64,000 bases of DNA from an uncultured Erythrobacter sp. (lineage in GTDB: Bacteria; Pseudomonadota; Alphaproteobacteria; Sphingomonadales; Sphingomonadaceae). The DNA lies in NCBI GenBank assembly GCA_947503155.1, contig CANNCL010000003.1:558001-622000 (forward strand), in the 5' to 3' direction. A program made the translations under genes and the position numbers. Below the pieces are notes generated by a model, which saw only the letters and a program-made list of their open reading frames with translations, was not told the origin of the DNA and made no database searches. Below, one piece after another: positions 47,190 through 58,976 of the stretch; within the stretch, counting starts at the first letter, position 1; each line of letters begins with the position of its first letter.

Positions 47190-48163
47190 ATGGCGAGGGT
47201 GAGTGAAACAATCCTGAAAATCGAAGGCCTGACAAAGGTCTATTCCGGCGCCAAAGGCACAAGCGTAAAAGCGCTCGACGGTGTTGATCTTGAAATCCGT
47301 AAGGGCGAAATTTTCGCGCTGCTCGGTCCGAATGGTGCGGGCAAGACTACGCTGATCGGCGCGGTGTGCGGATTGGTGCGGCCGACCGCTGGTTCGATCA
47401 CCGCTTTTGGATATGATCTTTCGAAAAATTGGCGCAGCGCGCGGGCGCGTATTGGGCTGGTTCCTCAAGAACTTAGCACTGATATGTTTGAGACGGTCGA
47501 GCGTGCGGTTACCTATTCGCGCGGATTGTTTGGACACCCCCCGGATAAGGAACGGATTGCAGAAATATTGCGCAGCCTATCGCTCTATGAAAAGCGCGAT
47601 AGCCAGATCCGCGAATTGTCGGGCGGGATGAAACGCCGCGTGCTGATTGCAAAAGCTTTGGCGCATGAACCCGAATTGCTGTTCCTCGACGAACCGACCG
47701 CCGGCGTTGATGTAGAATTGCGCAAGGGTATGTGGGAGCAAATTTCGGCTCTGCGCGAACGCGGGACAACAATTATCCTGACCACGCATTACATAGAAGA
47801 GGCCGAATTGATGGCCGACCGGGTTGGCGTGATCCGGGCCGGGCGCATTTTGATGGTGGATGACAAATCGGCCATAATGCAGCGCATGGGCACGACCGAA
47901 GCGCTGATCACTTTGAGCGAGCCGCTAACCGAATTGCCTAGCGCGATCGCAGCCTATCCAGTCACGCTGAGCGAAGATGGCCGCGAGCTGTGTTACCGGG
48001 GCGGCGCGGTCTCTGCGGGCGGCGCGGGCAGCGGCAGCGAAGAGGTCGCCTCGCTAACCAAAGCGTTGATAGCGGCAGGCATAGATTACCGCGGGATCGA
48101 CGTTCACGATTCCTCTTTGGAGGATATTTTTGTCGATCTTGTCAGCGGGAAGGAGGGCGCGTG

Positions 48164-48164
<1 letters not shown>
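47190..48164 (+). CDS. ABC-2 exporter ATPase
   Basis: 324 residues. Walker A is LLGPNGAGKTTLIG, signature ELSGGMKRR, Walker B LLFLDEPTAGVDVE, followed by the H-loop TTHYIEEAELM. A C-terminal part of about 90 residues (CYRGGAVSAGG region) is typical for DrrA/NodI-like ATPases. The substrate is unknown. It shares one base of its stop with the permease start (TGATG), so the two make one transporter. It lies between the queuosine genes queA and tgt. Confidence 0.92.
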
Positions 48165-50067
<1,903 letters not shown>

Positions 50068-50125
50068 CCGTTGAGTTTTGTGTCACGGACAATATGCTAA
50101 CCGCGTATTCAAGGGGGCCAAATCA

Positions 50126-52177
50126 ATGTTTTTTCTTGTAAAACTCAGGTTTTCGCGGACCGCGCATCGCGCCGCAAACACGCTCGCTTGCGCAGCGGTT
50201 TTGGCCGCTTTTGCCAGTCCCGTGGCCGCACAAGACGGTGCAGAAACGTCTTCGGACGAACTAACCGAAGCGGCGATGAATTTCGGCATTCGTGCCTCAG
50301 TCCTCGACATTAGTCTTTCACCATCTGGCACCAAAGTCGCGTGGATTGCGCCGGGGCCAAACCACACAGAAGTGCTCAATATCTTCGACCTAAACGGCGA
50401 TGCGGGCATTCAAACGGTTGCGTCCAATACAGAGATTATTGGCGACATGAATCAATGCGAATGGGCGACGGATGAACGGCTGATTTGCGAAATTTACGGC
50501 ATTACGCGGTCTGGCGATGGCATTTTGCTGCCGTTTACGCGGATGTTTGCGATCAATGCTGATGGCACGGATCCCCAAAGCGTCAGCCGCAGCCGCACGA
50601 TGCGCCAGACACGCTTCAATCAGAATGGCGGCGATATCGTCGCGCTGGATGTTGCGGGCGCAGAAGGCTCCGTTTTGATCACGCGCAATTACATCGAAGA
50701 AAATACGATGGGCACGCGCGTTGCCAATACGAAAGAGGGGATCGGTGTTGACCGGCTCAACATCAATACCGGACGCCGCCGGGTTGAAGAACAGCCCGAT
50801 GAAAATGCGTCCTACTACCTTGCCGATCAAAACGGCAATTTGCGGCTGAAAGTGCGCGCGCTGACGGATGCGCGCGGGTTTTTGACGGGAGAGCGCGTTG
50901 TGATGGTGCGCGGCCCTGACGAAAACCGCTGGGAAAGGCTGGGCGAGGTGACGTTGGACGGCGAGCCAATAGGCGGGTTTCGCCCGGTCGCCGTCGATGC
51001 CGGTAGCAATGTGGTTTACGGCTTTCTCAACCGCGACGGATACCGCGCTGTCATCGAAGTTCCGTTGGATGGTAGCGGCGCGGCGCGCATTGCGGCGGGA
51101 CGCGGCGATGTTGATGTCGACGGCTTGATCCGCATCGGACGGCAACGCCGCGTGGTTGGCGTCAGCTATGCCACCGAAAAACGCTCCGTCGATTATTTCG
51201 ATGAAGACCTGGCGGAATTGGCGCGGTCTTTAGGAGAAGCTTTGCCCAATCAGCCGCTCATCAACATTGCAGGCGCCAGTTCGGATGAGAGCAAAATTCT
51301 GATCATCGCCTCTTCAGATACCGATCCCGGCACTGTCTATCTCTACGATAAAGGCACGCGCAGCTTAGAAGTGCTGCTGTCCATGCGCGACCGATTGATT
51401 GAGGTGCCGATGGGGGCGATGCGCCCTGTCACCTATCCGGCGGCGGATGGCACTCAAATCCCGGCCTATCTGACATTGCCGCCGGGATCGGATGGTCAGG
51501 GGCTGCGCGCGATTGTGCTGCCGCATGGCGGACCTGCGGCGCGCGATTATTGGGGTTTTGATTGGTTGGTGCAATTTTTCACCGCGCGCGGTTACGCCGT
51601 GCTTCAACCCAATTACCGCGGATCGTCGGGTTATGGAGAGGCATGGTTCGGCCGCAATGGTTATCAAGCGTGGGACGTTGCCGTAGGCGATGTGAATGAT
51701 GCGGGGCGCTGGCTTGTGTCAGAAGGGATCGCCAATCCCGATCAGCTTGCCATTGTTGGGTGGTCTTACGGCGGATATGCGGCACTGCAATCGCAGGTGG
51801 TAGAGCCGGATCTGTATAATGCTGTCGTCGCGATTGCGCCGGTTACTGACCTTGAATTTTTGCGCACCGACGCCCGCGCTTACACCAATTTCCGTTTCCG
51901 CGACCAGCAGCTGGGCCGTGGTCCGCATATCGCCGCCGGCAGCCCGCGACGCCACGCAGCGAATTTTCGCGCTCCGGTGGCGCTGTTCCATGGGACGCTC
52001 GACGCGAATGTGGATGTGCGCCATTCGCAGGGGATGGCCGATGCGTTGAGGGATGAAAACATGCCCGTGACCTATGTCGAGTTCGAAGACCTCCAACACA
52101 ATCTTGGGGACAGCAAAGCGCGAGTGGAGATGCTCAGCGCGATTGACGAGTTTCTCGAAGCCGCATTGGGAGAGTGA
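50126..52177 (+). CDS. Secreted S9-family serine peptidase
   Basis: 683 residues. The signal peptide (about 1-34, LAAFASPVAAQ) sends it to the periplasm. An N-terminal seven-bladed propeller (about 60-420) precedes the alpha/beta hydrolase domain. The catalytic Ser is in VGWSYGGYAALQ, the Asp in FHGTLDANVDVRHS and the His in EFEDLQHNLGDS. The class is prolyl oligopeptidase / acyl-aminoacyl peptidase. The ATG at 50126 follows AAGGGGG; the slightly longer upstream start is less likely because it blurs the signal peptide. Confidence 0.9.
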   Translation: MFFLVKLRFSRTAHRAANTLACAAVLAAFASPVAAQDGAETSSDELTEAAMNFGIRASVLDISLSPSGTKVAWIAPGPNHTEVLNIFDLNGDAGIQTVASNTEIIGDMNQCEWATDERLICEIYGITRSGDGILLPFTRMFAINADGTDPQSVSRSRTMRQTRFNQNGGDIVALDVAGAEGSVLITRNYIEENTMGTRVANTKEGIGVDRLNINTGRRRVEEQPDENASYYLADQNGNLRLKVRALTDARGFLTGERVVMVRGPDENRWERLGEVTLDGEPIGGFRPVAVDAGSNVVYGFLNRDGYRAVIEVPLDGSGAARIAAGRGDVDVDGLIRIGRQRRVVGVSYATEKRSVDYFDEDLAELARSLGEALPNQPLINIAGASSDESKILIIASSDTDPGTVYLYDKGTRSLEVLLSMRDRLIEVPMGAMRPVTYPAADGTQIPAYLTLPPGSDGQGLRAIVLPHGGPAARDYWGFDWLVQFFTARGYAVLQPNYRGSSGYGEAWFGRNGYQAWDVAVGDVNDAGRWLVSEGIANPDQLAIVGWSYGGYAALQSQVVEPDLYNAVVAIAPVTDLEFLRTDARAYTNFRFRDQQLGRGPHIAAGSPRRHAANFRAPVALFHGTLDANVDVRHSQGMADALRDENMPVTYVEFEDLQHNLGDSKARVEMLSAIDEFLEAALGE

Positions 52178-52249
52178 GGGCGAATTGTTAGAGCTTCCAA
52201 AGCGCTTAGGCACTCGACAAATCACGCGCATCAGGCCAAGTGCGCGGCC

Positions 52250-52564
52250 ATGACTGATACACCGGCGAAATCCCCTGAGAAGTGCGAAACAATGATCGAT
52301 GTTCGCATCGGCGTTGATGCGACAGACCGCGAATTGGTGGCGCTGCTTGAAAAGCGTTTTGGCTATATGCGCGCGGCCGCTCGGATCAAACCAAACCGGG
52401 GCGCTGTGCGTGATGAGGAACGCAAGGCGTCCGTCATCAATGCCGCGGTCGCCGATGCGAAGGCGCGGGACCTGCCCGGGCCTGTGATTGGCGATATTTG
52501 GGAGCGTCTTGTAGAAGGCTCCATCGCTTACGAATTTGACGAATGGGACCGGACGCGGGATTAA
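52250..52564 (+). CDS. Chorismate mutase (AroQ type)
   Basis: 104 residues, three-helix monofunctional mutase that turns chorismate into prephenate for Phe and Tyr. DRELVALLEKRFGYMRAAAR is helix 1 with the catalytic Arg positions; KASVINAAVADA and IGDIWERLVEGSIAYE give the later helices with Glu. It is 73 bases after the peptidase gene, likely its own transcript. Its TAA shares TTAA with the stop of the convergent oxidoreductase gene. Confidence 0.88.
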   Translation: MTDTPAKSPEKCETMIDVRIGVDATDRELVALLEKRFGYMRAAARIKPNRGAVRDEERKASVINAAVADAKARDLPGPVIGDIWERLVEGSIAYEFDEWDRTRD

Positions 52565-53193
52565 TCGCCGGCGTTTAGAAACCGGTCCAAACGCGGTTCC
52601 TTTTTCTCAGGTGCCGCTTGCTTGATCGACCGGGCAAGCTTTTCGATTTTGGCTGTCCATTTGGCCGCGTGTTTTTCCGCGCCGCCAAATTTGACCTGAC
52701 CCAGCGGCAAAATGCGCGCGGGTTTGAACCCTGAAAATTCCAAGATTTGTTTCTTCCACCGGTTGATGATCGCATTGCCATGCGCAAGCCGGTGGAAAAT
52801 CGGCGGGGTATCCATCGTGATGATGGTATCGGCGGACCGGCCCACCATGTTCTTGTCCCACCAAGTGTCATTCTCATGATAGGCGAAGGTGAATCCGGGC
52901 AAGAACAGGCGGTCGAGCAAGCCCTTGAGTTCAGCAGGCTCCGCCCCCCACCACATCGGGAATACGAAAACCACATGGTCACATGCATCGAGCTTCTCTG
53001 CGAGCGCGGCAATGTCCGGTTCCCAATCGGTGCGCTTGCGATATCCATGGCGCAGATGCGCGGTAAAGCTGAGATCGCGTATAGCGACGCGCGACACGTC
53101 AAAATCGGAGGGTAGGGCGCGTTCGTAAATGTCTAGCAGGTGCGAACAATAGCGCCCCTCATCCGGGTGACCATCAATCAGTAATACATTCAT
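52561..53193 (-). CDS. NAD(P)H quinone-reductase-like flavoprotein
   Basis: 210 residues with flavodoxin-like fold. The N-terminal VLLIDGHPDEGRYCSHL and the FVFPMWWGAEPAELKGLLDR (flavin/quinone site) match the NAD(P)H:quinone reductase / MdaB-like family, along with FLPGFTFAYHEND. Two-electron quinone reduction using FAD or FMN is expected. It overlaps the chorismate mutase gene at the shared TTAA by 4 bp. Confidence 0.87.
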   Translation of the reverse strand: MNVLLIDGHPDEGRYCSHLLDIYERALPSDFDVSRVAIRDLSFTAHLRHGYRKRTDWEPDIAALAEKLDACDHVVFVFPMWWGAEPAELKGLLDRLFLPGFTFAYHENDTWWDKNMVGRSADTIITMDTPPIFHRLAHGNAIINRWKKQILEFSGFKPARILPLGQVKFGGAEKHAAKWTAKIEKLARSIKQAAPEKKEPRLDRFLNAGD

Positions 53194-53245
53194 AAACTCG
53201 CCCCTCTAAACGCGCGCCTTTGTTGCCTGTAAGCCGCGCAAAAGA

Positions 53246-53273
53246 AAAGGGCGGCCCCGAGGAGCCGCCCTTT
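53246..53273 (-). terminator. Intrinsic terminator of rpsD
   Basis: AAAGGGCGGC and GCCGCCCTTT are exact complements with an 8-base loop. On the minus strand a T-rich run (TTTTCTTTT) overlaps and follows the stem. It lies 24 bases downstream of the rpsD stop codon. Confidence 0.88.
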
Positions 53274-53297
53274 CATATCTCAAATTCCCGGTAGGAA

Positions 53298-53912
53298 TTA
53301 ACGCGAGTAGAACTCGACCACGAGGTTTGGTTCCATCGTAACCGGGTAAGGCACTTCGTCGAGCTTTGGTACGCGGGTGAAAGTCACCTTGTCGTTGCCG
53401 TCTTGGGCAACATAGTCAGGCACTTCACGCTCTGGCAGGCTCTGTGCTTCGATAACCAGCGCCATTTCCTTGGCTTTCGGCCCAAGGCTGATGACATCGT
53501 TCAGATCGATGCGGCGGCTTGCAATGTTGCACTTCACACCGTTCACATAAATGTGACCGTGGCTGACGATTTGACGCGCGGAGAAGATCGTTGGCGCGAA
53601 TTTGGCGCGGTAAACGATCATATCGAGGCGGCGTTCGAGCAGACCGATCAGGTTTTGGCCGGTGTCACCCTTCATGCGGGTGGCGTCTTTATAGGTCGAA
53701 CGGAACTGTTTCTCTGTAACGTCGCCGTAATAGCCTTTAAGCTTTTGCTTGGCGCGCAGTTGCAGACCGAAATCGCTGACCTTGCTCTTGCGACGCTGAC
53801 CGTGCTGACCGGGGCCGTAAGAACGCTTGTTTACTGGGGAATTTGGACGGCCCCAGATGTTTTCACCCATCCGGCGGTCGAGTTTGTACTTCGAGCTTTT
53901 ACGCTTCGACAT
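53298..53912 (-). CDS. rpsD: 30S ribosomal protein S4
   Basis: 204 residues. S4 nucleates assembly of the small subunit on 16S rRNA. The N-terminal part has [19 protein letters not shown] and [13 protein letters not shown]; the S4 domain (about 95-160) reads [20 protein letters not shown], with [14 protein letters not shown]. Alphaproteobacterial S4 has the YGPGQHG form. The start MSKRKSSKY is normal; the frame upstream of it is not coding. It is separate from other ribosomal genes. Confidence 0.97.
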   Translation of the reverse strand: MSKRKSSKYKLDRRMGENIWGRPNSPVNKRSYGPGQHGQRRKSKVSDFGLQLRAKQKLKGYYGDVTEKQFRSTYKDATRMKGDTGQNLIGLLERRLDMIVYRAKFAPTIFSARQIVSHGHIYVNGVKCNIASRRIDLNDVISLGPKAKEMALVIEAQSLPEREVPDYVAQDGNDKVTFTRVPKLDEVPYPVTMEPNLVVEFYSR

Positions 53913-54112
53913 AAGTCTTTCCTTCAAATCTGTTGAGCCAGCCCAATGCTGACCATTTAACCCGGCATCACACCGCAAGAGCTATTCTCTTACGCGGCTG
54001 CCGCTTCACCGGGGTGCGGAGCCAAATTGCGAAGATGCGCCGTTAGCTTTGAGCGGCGCACCAGTCAAGCAGAGTTGTCGCTAGAAGGCGGGAAGCCGCC
54101 TAACACAAGCGC

Positions 54113-54463
54113 TCAGCGTTGCTGGTTAAGGTTCCGCCAGCCTTCTTCGGTCAGGCATACGCGGGTCTTGCGGCGGCTCGACATATCGACACGGATGCTG
54201 CGGCAGATGCGCTCTTCTTCCACCGGCTCTTGCGCAGCGACAGGCGTTTCCGCAGGTTCAGGTGCGGCGGGCGTATCAACGGTTGCAGGTGCTGCGGGCG
54301 CTGTGTCAGCGGCGCTTTCTTGAGCGGACGCCCCGGCCTGCTCGCTAGCGGTTTGTTCGGTGCTTTCCTGCGCGCCATCATTGGCGAGCGCTGATACCGC
54401 AAGAAGCGGCGCGGCAAAGGCAAACGAAGCGGCAGCCGCAATATGCGAGAGAATCGATTTCAT
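54113..54463 (-). CDS. Small secreted protein, Ala/Glu-rich linker
   Basis: 116 residues. A signal peptide (about 1-28, FAFAAPLLAVSALA) is followed by a low-complexity stretch of Ala, Glu, Pro and Thr (about 30-80) and a compact end ICRSIRVDMSSRRKTRVCLT with two Cys that may pair. Similar endings recur in small sphingomonad secreted proteins, but I know no function. It lies between rpsD and trmJ on the same strand with long gaps, so is likely transcribed alone. Confidence 0.75.
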   Translation of the reverse strand: MKSILSHIAAAASFAFAAPLLAVSALANDGAQESTEQTASEQAGASAQESAADTAPAAPATVDTPAAPEPAETPVAAQEPVEEERICRSIRVDMSSRRKTRVCLTEEGWRNLNQQR

Positions 54464-54572
54464 GAGGGGTCTCGTTGGTTCTAGAATTGGGGAAGGGGAG
54501 GGCTAGCGACCGTTCCTGCACTTGTCCACCGTCAACCGACGAACGGTTCAACAAGGCATATAGACCGCAATA

Positions 54573-55322
54573 TCAGTCCCTTGGTCCGCGCTCCAAAGTG
54601 CTCAATACTCCGCGTAAAGTGCGCACTTCGAGGTGGTTCCAGCCGGGCCGGGTCAGCACACTGCGCAATGTCCGCGCCGTCGCCGCGCGGCGCGGTTCAG
54701 GCAAGAAATATCCGCTGGGTTCCAACATGCGTTCCAAATGCGCGATCAACCCATCCAGCTCGTTTTGCGGTGCCGGGGGCAGGATCTCGTCTTCGGCGGT
54801 GGGTTGGACCAAAGCGCTGTCCGCGCCGGCTGCCTCATGCCCGATCTTCGACCATTCATAACAAGTCAGGATTACCGCCTGCGCCAGATTGAGCGATCCG
54901 AATTCTGGGTTGATCGGCACCGTCAATATATACCGCGCAAGCGCCACGTCTTCGGTCGCCAATCCCGACGCCTCGCGCCCAAACAAGATCGCATGGCGGC
55001 CCGGTTCAGAATGGATCAGAGCCGCAGCGCCGCCGGGTCCGACAACCGGCTTGGTCACGCCGCGTTTGCGCACCGTGGTCGCATAGACATGTTCGCAGTC
55101 CGCAACCGCTTCGGCGGTGCTGGCGTAGATTTTTGCGCCATCAAGCACTTCATCTGCGCCCGCTGCCGATGGCCCAGCCGATGGGTTTGGCCAGCCATCG
55201 CGGGGTTCGACGATGCGCATTTCGGTGACGCCGAAATTGAGCATCGCCCGCGCCGCTTTGCCGATATTCTCGCCCAGTTGCGGGCGCACGAGCACGATGA
55301 TCGGTTTTTCCGGCTCTGTCAT
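54573..55322 (-). CDS. trmJ: tRNA 2'-O-methyltransferase TrmJ-like (SpoU family)
   Basis: 249 residues. SPOUT methyltransferase with the trefoil-knot motifs LVRPQLGENIGKAARAMLNF, ILFGREASGLATEDVALA and IPINPEFGSLNLAQAV-type. It methylates the ribose of position 32 in tRNA in TrmJ relatives. The C-terminal 75 residues (LDGLIAHLERMLEPSGYF, LEVRTLRGVLSTLER) form the TrmJ-type extension. It follows nrdR by six bases, the last gene of rpiB-glyA-nrdR-trmJ. Confidence 0.9.
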   Translation of the reverse strand: MTEPEKPIIVLVRPQLGENIGKAARAMLNFGVTEMRIVEPRDGWPNPSAGPSAAGADEVLDGAKIYASTAEAVADCEHVYATTVRKRGVTKPVVGPGGAAALIHSEPGRHAILFGREASGLATEDVALARYILTVPINPEFGSLNLAQAVILTCYEWSKIGHEAAGADSALVQPTAEDEILPPAPQNELDGLIAHLERMLEPSGYFLPEPRRAATARTLRSVLTRPGWNHLEVRTLRGVLSTLERGPRD

Positions 55323-55328
55323 GCCCGG

Positions 55329-55802
55329 CTAATCCTTCGCCGCTTCGGCGACTGAGCTCGCGAATTCTTCAAAATCGCGCGCTTCTGAGAAATCGCGATA
55401 GACGCTGGCGAAACGGATATAGGCGACGCTGTCGATTTGTTTCAGCCCGTCCATCACCATTTCGCCTATTCGGGCGGAGGGGACTTCGGGTTCGCCGGCG
55501 GTTTCCACCTGTCGTTGAATGCCAGAGATTAGCTGATCAATACGTTCCTGCGACACGCCGCGTTTGCGGCAGGCGAGCGAGACGGATTGTTCGATTTTTG
55601 ACCGGTCGAACGATTCACGGCGCTGTTCTCCCTTGGCGCCCGATTTTACAATCGTCACTTCGCGCAATTGTACGCGTTCAAACGTCGTAAAACGCGCGCC
55701 GCATGACCCGCATTGCCGCCGCCTCCGAATAGAGGTGGCGTCCTCAGTCGGACGGCTGTCCTTTACCTGAGTGTCGTCATTGGCGCAGAATGGGCAGCGC
55801 AT
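55329..55802 (-). CDS. nrdR: Transcriptional repressor NrdR
   Basis: 157 residues. It represses ribonucleotide reductase genes when dATP is high. The zinc ribbon is [18 protein letters not shown] with [19 protein letters not shown], and the ATP-cone domain (about 50-140) follows. The start overlaps the glyA stop by one base (TAATG), so they are coupled. The NrdR target boxes would be near nrd genes, which are outside the window. Confidence 0.96.
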   Translation of the reverse strand: MRCPFCANDDTQVKDSRPTEDATSIRRRRQCGSCGARFTTFERVQLREVTIVKSGAKGEQRRESFDRSKIEQSVSLACRKRGVSQERIDQLISGIQRQVETAGEPEVPSARIGEMVMDGLKQIDSVAYIRFASVYRDFSEARDFEEFASSVAEAAKD

Positions 55803-57124
55803 TATGCGCCCGGATAAACGGGGAAGTCAGCGCATAATGCCGCAACCCGTGTGCGCACGCTTTCCTCAATCTGAGCGTCGCCCTCGGCCCCGTTCTTGGA
55901 GAGGCCTTCTACCGTTTCCGCGATCAATTTGCCGATGATGCGGAATTCCGCCGGGCCAAAGCCGCGCGTCGTACCGGCCGGTGTGCCGAGCCGGATGCCG
56001 CTGGTGACGAAGGGAGAGCGTGTGTCGAACGGAATGCCGTTTTTATTGCAAGTGAGCCAAGCCCGATCGAGACCTTTTTCCGCGTCTTTACCCGTCACAC
56101 CTTTGGCCGTCAGATCGACCAACATGGAATGGTTGTCCGTCCCGCCCGAAACAATCCGCAAACCGTTTTCTTCAAGGCTCGCCGCCAATGCGCGGGCATT
56201 TTCAACAACGCGGTGCGCGTAGGTTTTGAACTCAGGGGCCAAAGCCTCTTTGAACGCAACCGCTTTGGCCGCGATGACATGCATGAGCGGCCCGCCTTGC
56301 AGACCGGGGAAAACCGCCATGTTCAGCGGCTTTGTAAACTTCTCATCATTCCAAAGGATGATACCCGAACGCGGTCCGCGCAGGCTTTTATGCGTGGTCG
56401 ATGTTACGATGTCGCAATGCGGGAAGGGCGAGGGATGCGCTCCGCCAGCGACAAGGCCCGAAATGTGGCTGACATCGCACATCAAGACCGCGCCAACTTC
56501 ATCGGCAATTTTGCGGAAACCGGCAAAATCCCAGACGCGCGAATAGGCGGTGCCGCCGCAGATGATGATCTTTGGCTTATGTTCGCGCGCTGTCGCCGCG
56601 ACTGCGTCCATATCAATCAGTTCATCGCCTTCGGTCACGCCGTAACTGACCGGATTGAACCACTTGCCCGACATATTGACCGGTGAACCATGCGTCAGGT
56701 GCCCGCCTGAATTGAGGTCGAGGCCCATAAATGTGTCGCCCGGCTGCAAAAGCGCGAGGAACACCGCTTGGTTCATCTGACTGCCGGAATTTGGCTGAAC
56801 ATTGGCAAATTCGCATCCGAACAGCTGTTTAACGCGGTCAATCGCGAGCGTTTCTACCACGTCGGCATAGTCACAGCCGCCGTAATAACGCTTTCCCGGA
56901 TAGCCTTCTGCATATTTGTTGGTGAACACGCTGCCGGTTGCTTCGAGCACCGCTTTCGAGGCGATATTCTCGCTCGCGATCAACTCGATCTTGTCCTGCT
57001 GACGTTTCAGCTCATTGCCGATAGCCGCCGCGATCTCTGGGTCTGCGGTGGCCAGATCATCATTCCAGAAACCGTCCATCTCTGCATTGGGAGAGGAGGC
57101 GGCGTGCGAAGGTTGGGTGCTCAT
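55802..57124 (-). CDS. glyA: Serine hydroxymethyltransferase
   Basis: 440 residues. PLP enzyme converting serine and tetrahydrofolate into glycine and methylene-[36 protein letters not shown], the PLP lysine in [15 protein letters not shown] and the [14 protein letters not shown] end are all in place. ATG at 57124; its ATGA overlaps the rpiB stop by 4 bases. A short N-terminal extension ([19 protein letters not shown]) precedes the core. With rpiB and nrdR it forms one operon. Confidence 0.97.
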   Translation of the reverse strand: MSTQPSHAASSPNAEMDGFWNDDLATADPEIAAAIGNELKRQQDKIELIASENIASKAVLEATGSVFTNKYAEGYPGKRYYGGCDYADVVETLAIDRVKQLFGCEFANVQPNSGSQMNQAVFLALLQPGDTFMGLDLNSGGHLTHGSPVNMSGKWFNPVSYGVTEGDELIDMDAVAATAREHKPKIIICGGTAYSRVWDFAGFRKIADEVGAVLMCDVSHISGLVAGGAHPSPFPHCDIVTSTTHKSLRGPRSGIILWNDEKFTKPLNMAVFPGLQGGPLMHVIAAKAVAFKEALAPEFKTYAHRVVENARALAASLEENGLRIVSGGTDNHSMLVDLTAKGVTGKDAEKGLDRAWLTCNKNGIPFDTRSPFVTSGIRLGTPAGTTRGFGPAEFRIIGKLIAETVEGLSKNGAEGDAQIEESVRTRVAALCADFPVYPGA

Positions 57125-57600
57125 TGATGGGTCTCGATATGGTCGGTTTGAATTGGCGGAACGCCGAGTTTTGCGACGCGGCGTTGGTGGCGACCTTCGG
57201 GGTCGTCGGCATCGGCAAAATCGGTGCTGAGGAATGTCGCGACGCAAGACTTCGCCATTTCGATGCCGGTCAAACGCGCGCCAAGGGCGATGCAGTTCGC
57301 ATTGTTATGTTCGCGCGACAATGCAGCGGACAATGGTTCTGATACCAAAGCGCAGCGCACGGCCGGGTGGCGATTGACGCTGATCGAAATGCCGATGCCG
57401 GACCCGCATAGGGCAACGCCAAATTCGGCGGTGCCATCGGCGACGACCTCTGCCAATTTGTACCCGTAATCGGGATAATCGACGCTCTCACCAGGCGCGG
57501 GGCCTAGATCGGCGACTTCGTGGCCCTCTTCCATCAACCATTCGGCAATCTCTGCCTTCATGTCGGTGGCGGCGTGATCTGAAGCTATGGCAATACGCAT
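57121..57600 (-). CDS. rpiB: Ribose-5-phosphate isomerase B
   Basis: 159 residues. It interconverts ribose-5- and ribulose-5-phosphate. [21 protein letters not shown] is the start signature, with [11 protein letters not shown] and the catalytic Cys loop [35 protein letters not shown] gives the His/Asn site. The ATG at 57600 begins MRIAIASDH; the frame upstream has no domain. First of the rpiB-glyA-nrdR-trmJ operon. Confidence 0.94.
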   Translation of the reverse strand: MRIAIASDHAATDMKAEIAEWLMEEGHEVADLGPAPGESVDYPDYGYKLAEVVADGTAEFGVALCGSGIGISISVNRHPAVRCALVSEPLSAALSREHNNANCIALGARLTGIEMAKSCVATFLSTDFADADDPEGRHQRRVAKLGVPPIQTDHIETHQ

Positions 57601-57787
57601 GGCCGCTACATAGTAGGAGGCGCGCGCGGGTGCCACCCCGGCAAAGCGGCTTTTCGACGTGTCTTGCACACGCAGCGTAGATTTTTGCGTGATTTTAGGA
57701 CAGATGCGCGAATTGAGGCTCTTGTGCTGCGCGCGGGCATGTTTCATCTCTTGCGCTTACTGCCAATGCCATCAGGTGCCGATCCCA

Positions 57788-58465
57788 ATGCGTCATTACA
57801 TTTTTGCGCTCATTTTCGCTTTTGCCGCGCTCCCCGGTTGGAGCGCCGCTCTGGCCGATCCCGGCACATCGGCAGAGCGTGTTTCGCGCGCTTCGTCTGT
57901 CGATAATGGCTATGGTGCGGTTACGATTTCGATCCGCAGCGAACTCTATCTCGACGATCCACTCTATGTCTATTTCCTGCGCGAAGGGGGCAGCATAGCC
58001 AATGACGCAGATGTCATCCGGTTTGAGCGGCGTCAGGGATTCTTTGCGTTTGGAAATGACACGGTCAGTTTTCAAATCCGCACATTTCAATTGCGGCCCG
58101 GGACATATCGTTTGATCGCACACGGAATGAATTGCCCCAAAATCCCGGCAGAGGACGAGCGGTGTCTTGTCGACGTACCGGGAATTGCCGGGGCGCAGGA
58201 ATTGTCCCGGCCCAGCAGAGGCTACAGCGAGATTGCGCCGACATTTGAGGTTGTCGCAGGGTCGATGACTTACGCTGGCGATTTTGCATTGACGGCGCGC
58301 AACACGGTCGAATGGTCAGAGATACCGCATGGCGAATTGAGCCGCACACGCAGGAGCTTTGGCCGATTGCCCACCGCGCCGGAACCGGTTGTTCCTGGGG
58401 AATTTCGTCTGAAATACGGCCTGAATGCGCGAACGTATGAAGATGACCGCAACCGCCGATACTAA
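57788..58465 (+). CDS. Secreted protein of unknown function
   Basis: 225 residues. A Sec signal (about 1-23, FALIFAFAALPGWSAALA) is followed by a mostly beta-rich body (YGAVTISIRSELYLDDPLYVY, RFERRQGFFAFGNDTVSFQI, LRPGTYRLIAHGMNCPK). The pattern of a strand-rich domain with two Cys (MNCPKIPAEDERCLVD) suggests a disulfide. I do not recognise a family. The ATG at 57788 is chosen because the upstream open frame does not begin with a signal. It is transcribed away from rpiB and meets a convergent gene 38 bases on. Confidence 0.72.
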   Translation: MRHYIFALIFAFAALPGWSAALADPGTSAERVSRASSVDNGYGAVTISIRSELYLDDPLYVYFLREGGSIANDADVIRFERRQGFFAFGNDTVSFQIRTFQLRPGTYRLIAHGMNCPKIPAEDERCLVDVPGIAGAQELSRPSRGYSEIAPTFEVVAGSMTYAGDFALTARNTVEWSEIPHGELSRTRRSFGRLPTAPEPVVPGEFRLKYGLNARTYEDDRNRRY

Positions 58466-58480
58466 CGCGCGGCGGCAAGC

Positions 58481-58513
58481 CTAAATCAAACCTAAATCAA
58501 ACTTAGATCAAAA
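58481..58513. repeat. Three 11-base direct repeats at a convergent gene end
   Basis: CTAAATCAAAC occurs twice without a gap, then a variant TTAGATCAAAA whose first bases are the stop codon of the minus-strand membrane-protein gene. No T-run hairpin is present. Confidence 0.7.
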
Positions 58514-58976
58514 GAGTGCGAGGGCGCGGCATCGGTTGATGGCGCACCGCGTTGATCATGGAATAGGCCGTGCGCGCCGTACCAAAGATCAGCACTGTGA
58601 AGAACAGTAGGCCGAAAAGCACGGCGACCCATATCGATTTCGCTATTGCCGCCAGCGCAATTCCGCCGATCAGCGCGATCAGCGCCGTTGCAAAAAGAAT
58701 CCAAAATGTGCGGATGAGATAGACGTAATGGCTTTCCTCCCATTCCTCCGCTTGGCCGCCTTTGAACAAATGCGCGAGCACGGCGCCAGCGACGCAGGAA
58801 AACCCGGTAAAATATGTGCCGAAATACAGGGCGCAGATAATGAAGGGGCGGTTGGCTAGCAATTCGCCAAAAGTGTCAGCGCGGCGCGGCGCGGGTGTTT
58901 GCGTGACTTCGCTCGGCTCGCTGAGCTCTTCGCTCACTTCTTCGCCTTTTTCAGGGTCTTGCGCAGCCATTTCCAC
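58503..58976 (-). CDS. Four-helix membrane protein, DUF4870-like
   Basis: 157 residues. A charged N-terminal tail (about 40 residues, Glu/Pro-rich) is followed by membrane helices at about 47-68, 85-105, and 110-135. FYF-type ALYFGTYFTGFSCVAGAVLAHLFK and EEWEESHYVYLIRTFW are like DUF4870-group proteins of sphingomonads. Function is unknown. It overlaps the 3' end of the parA-like gene by 43 bases, so the two are co-transcribed. Confidence 0.72.
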   Translation of the reverse strand: MEMAAQDPEKGEEVSEELSEPSEVTQTPAPRRADTFGELLANRPFIICALYFGTYFTGFSCVAGAVLAHLFKGGQAEEWEESHYVYLIRTFWILFATALIALIGGIALAAIAKSIWVAVLFGLLFFTVLIFGTARTAYSMINAVRHQPMPRPRTLLI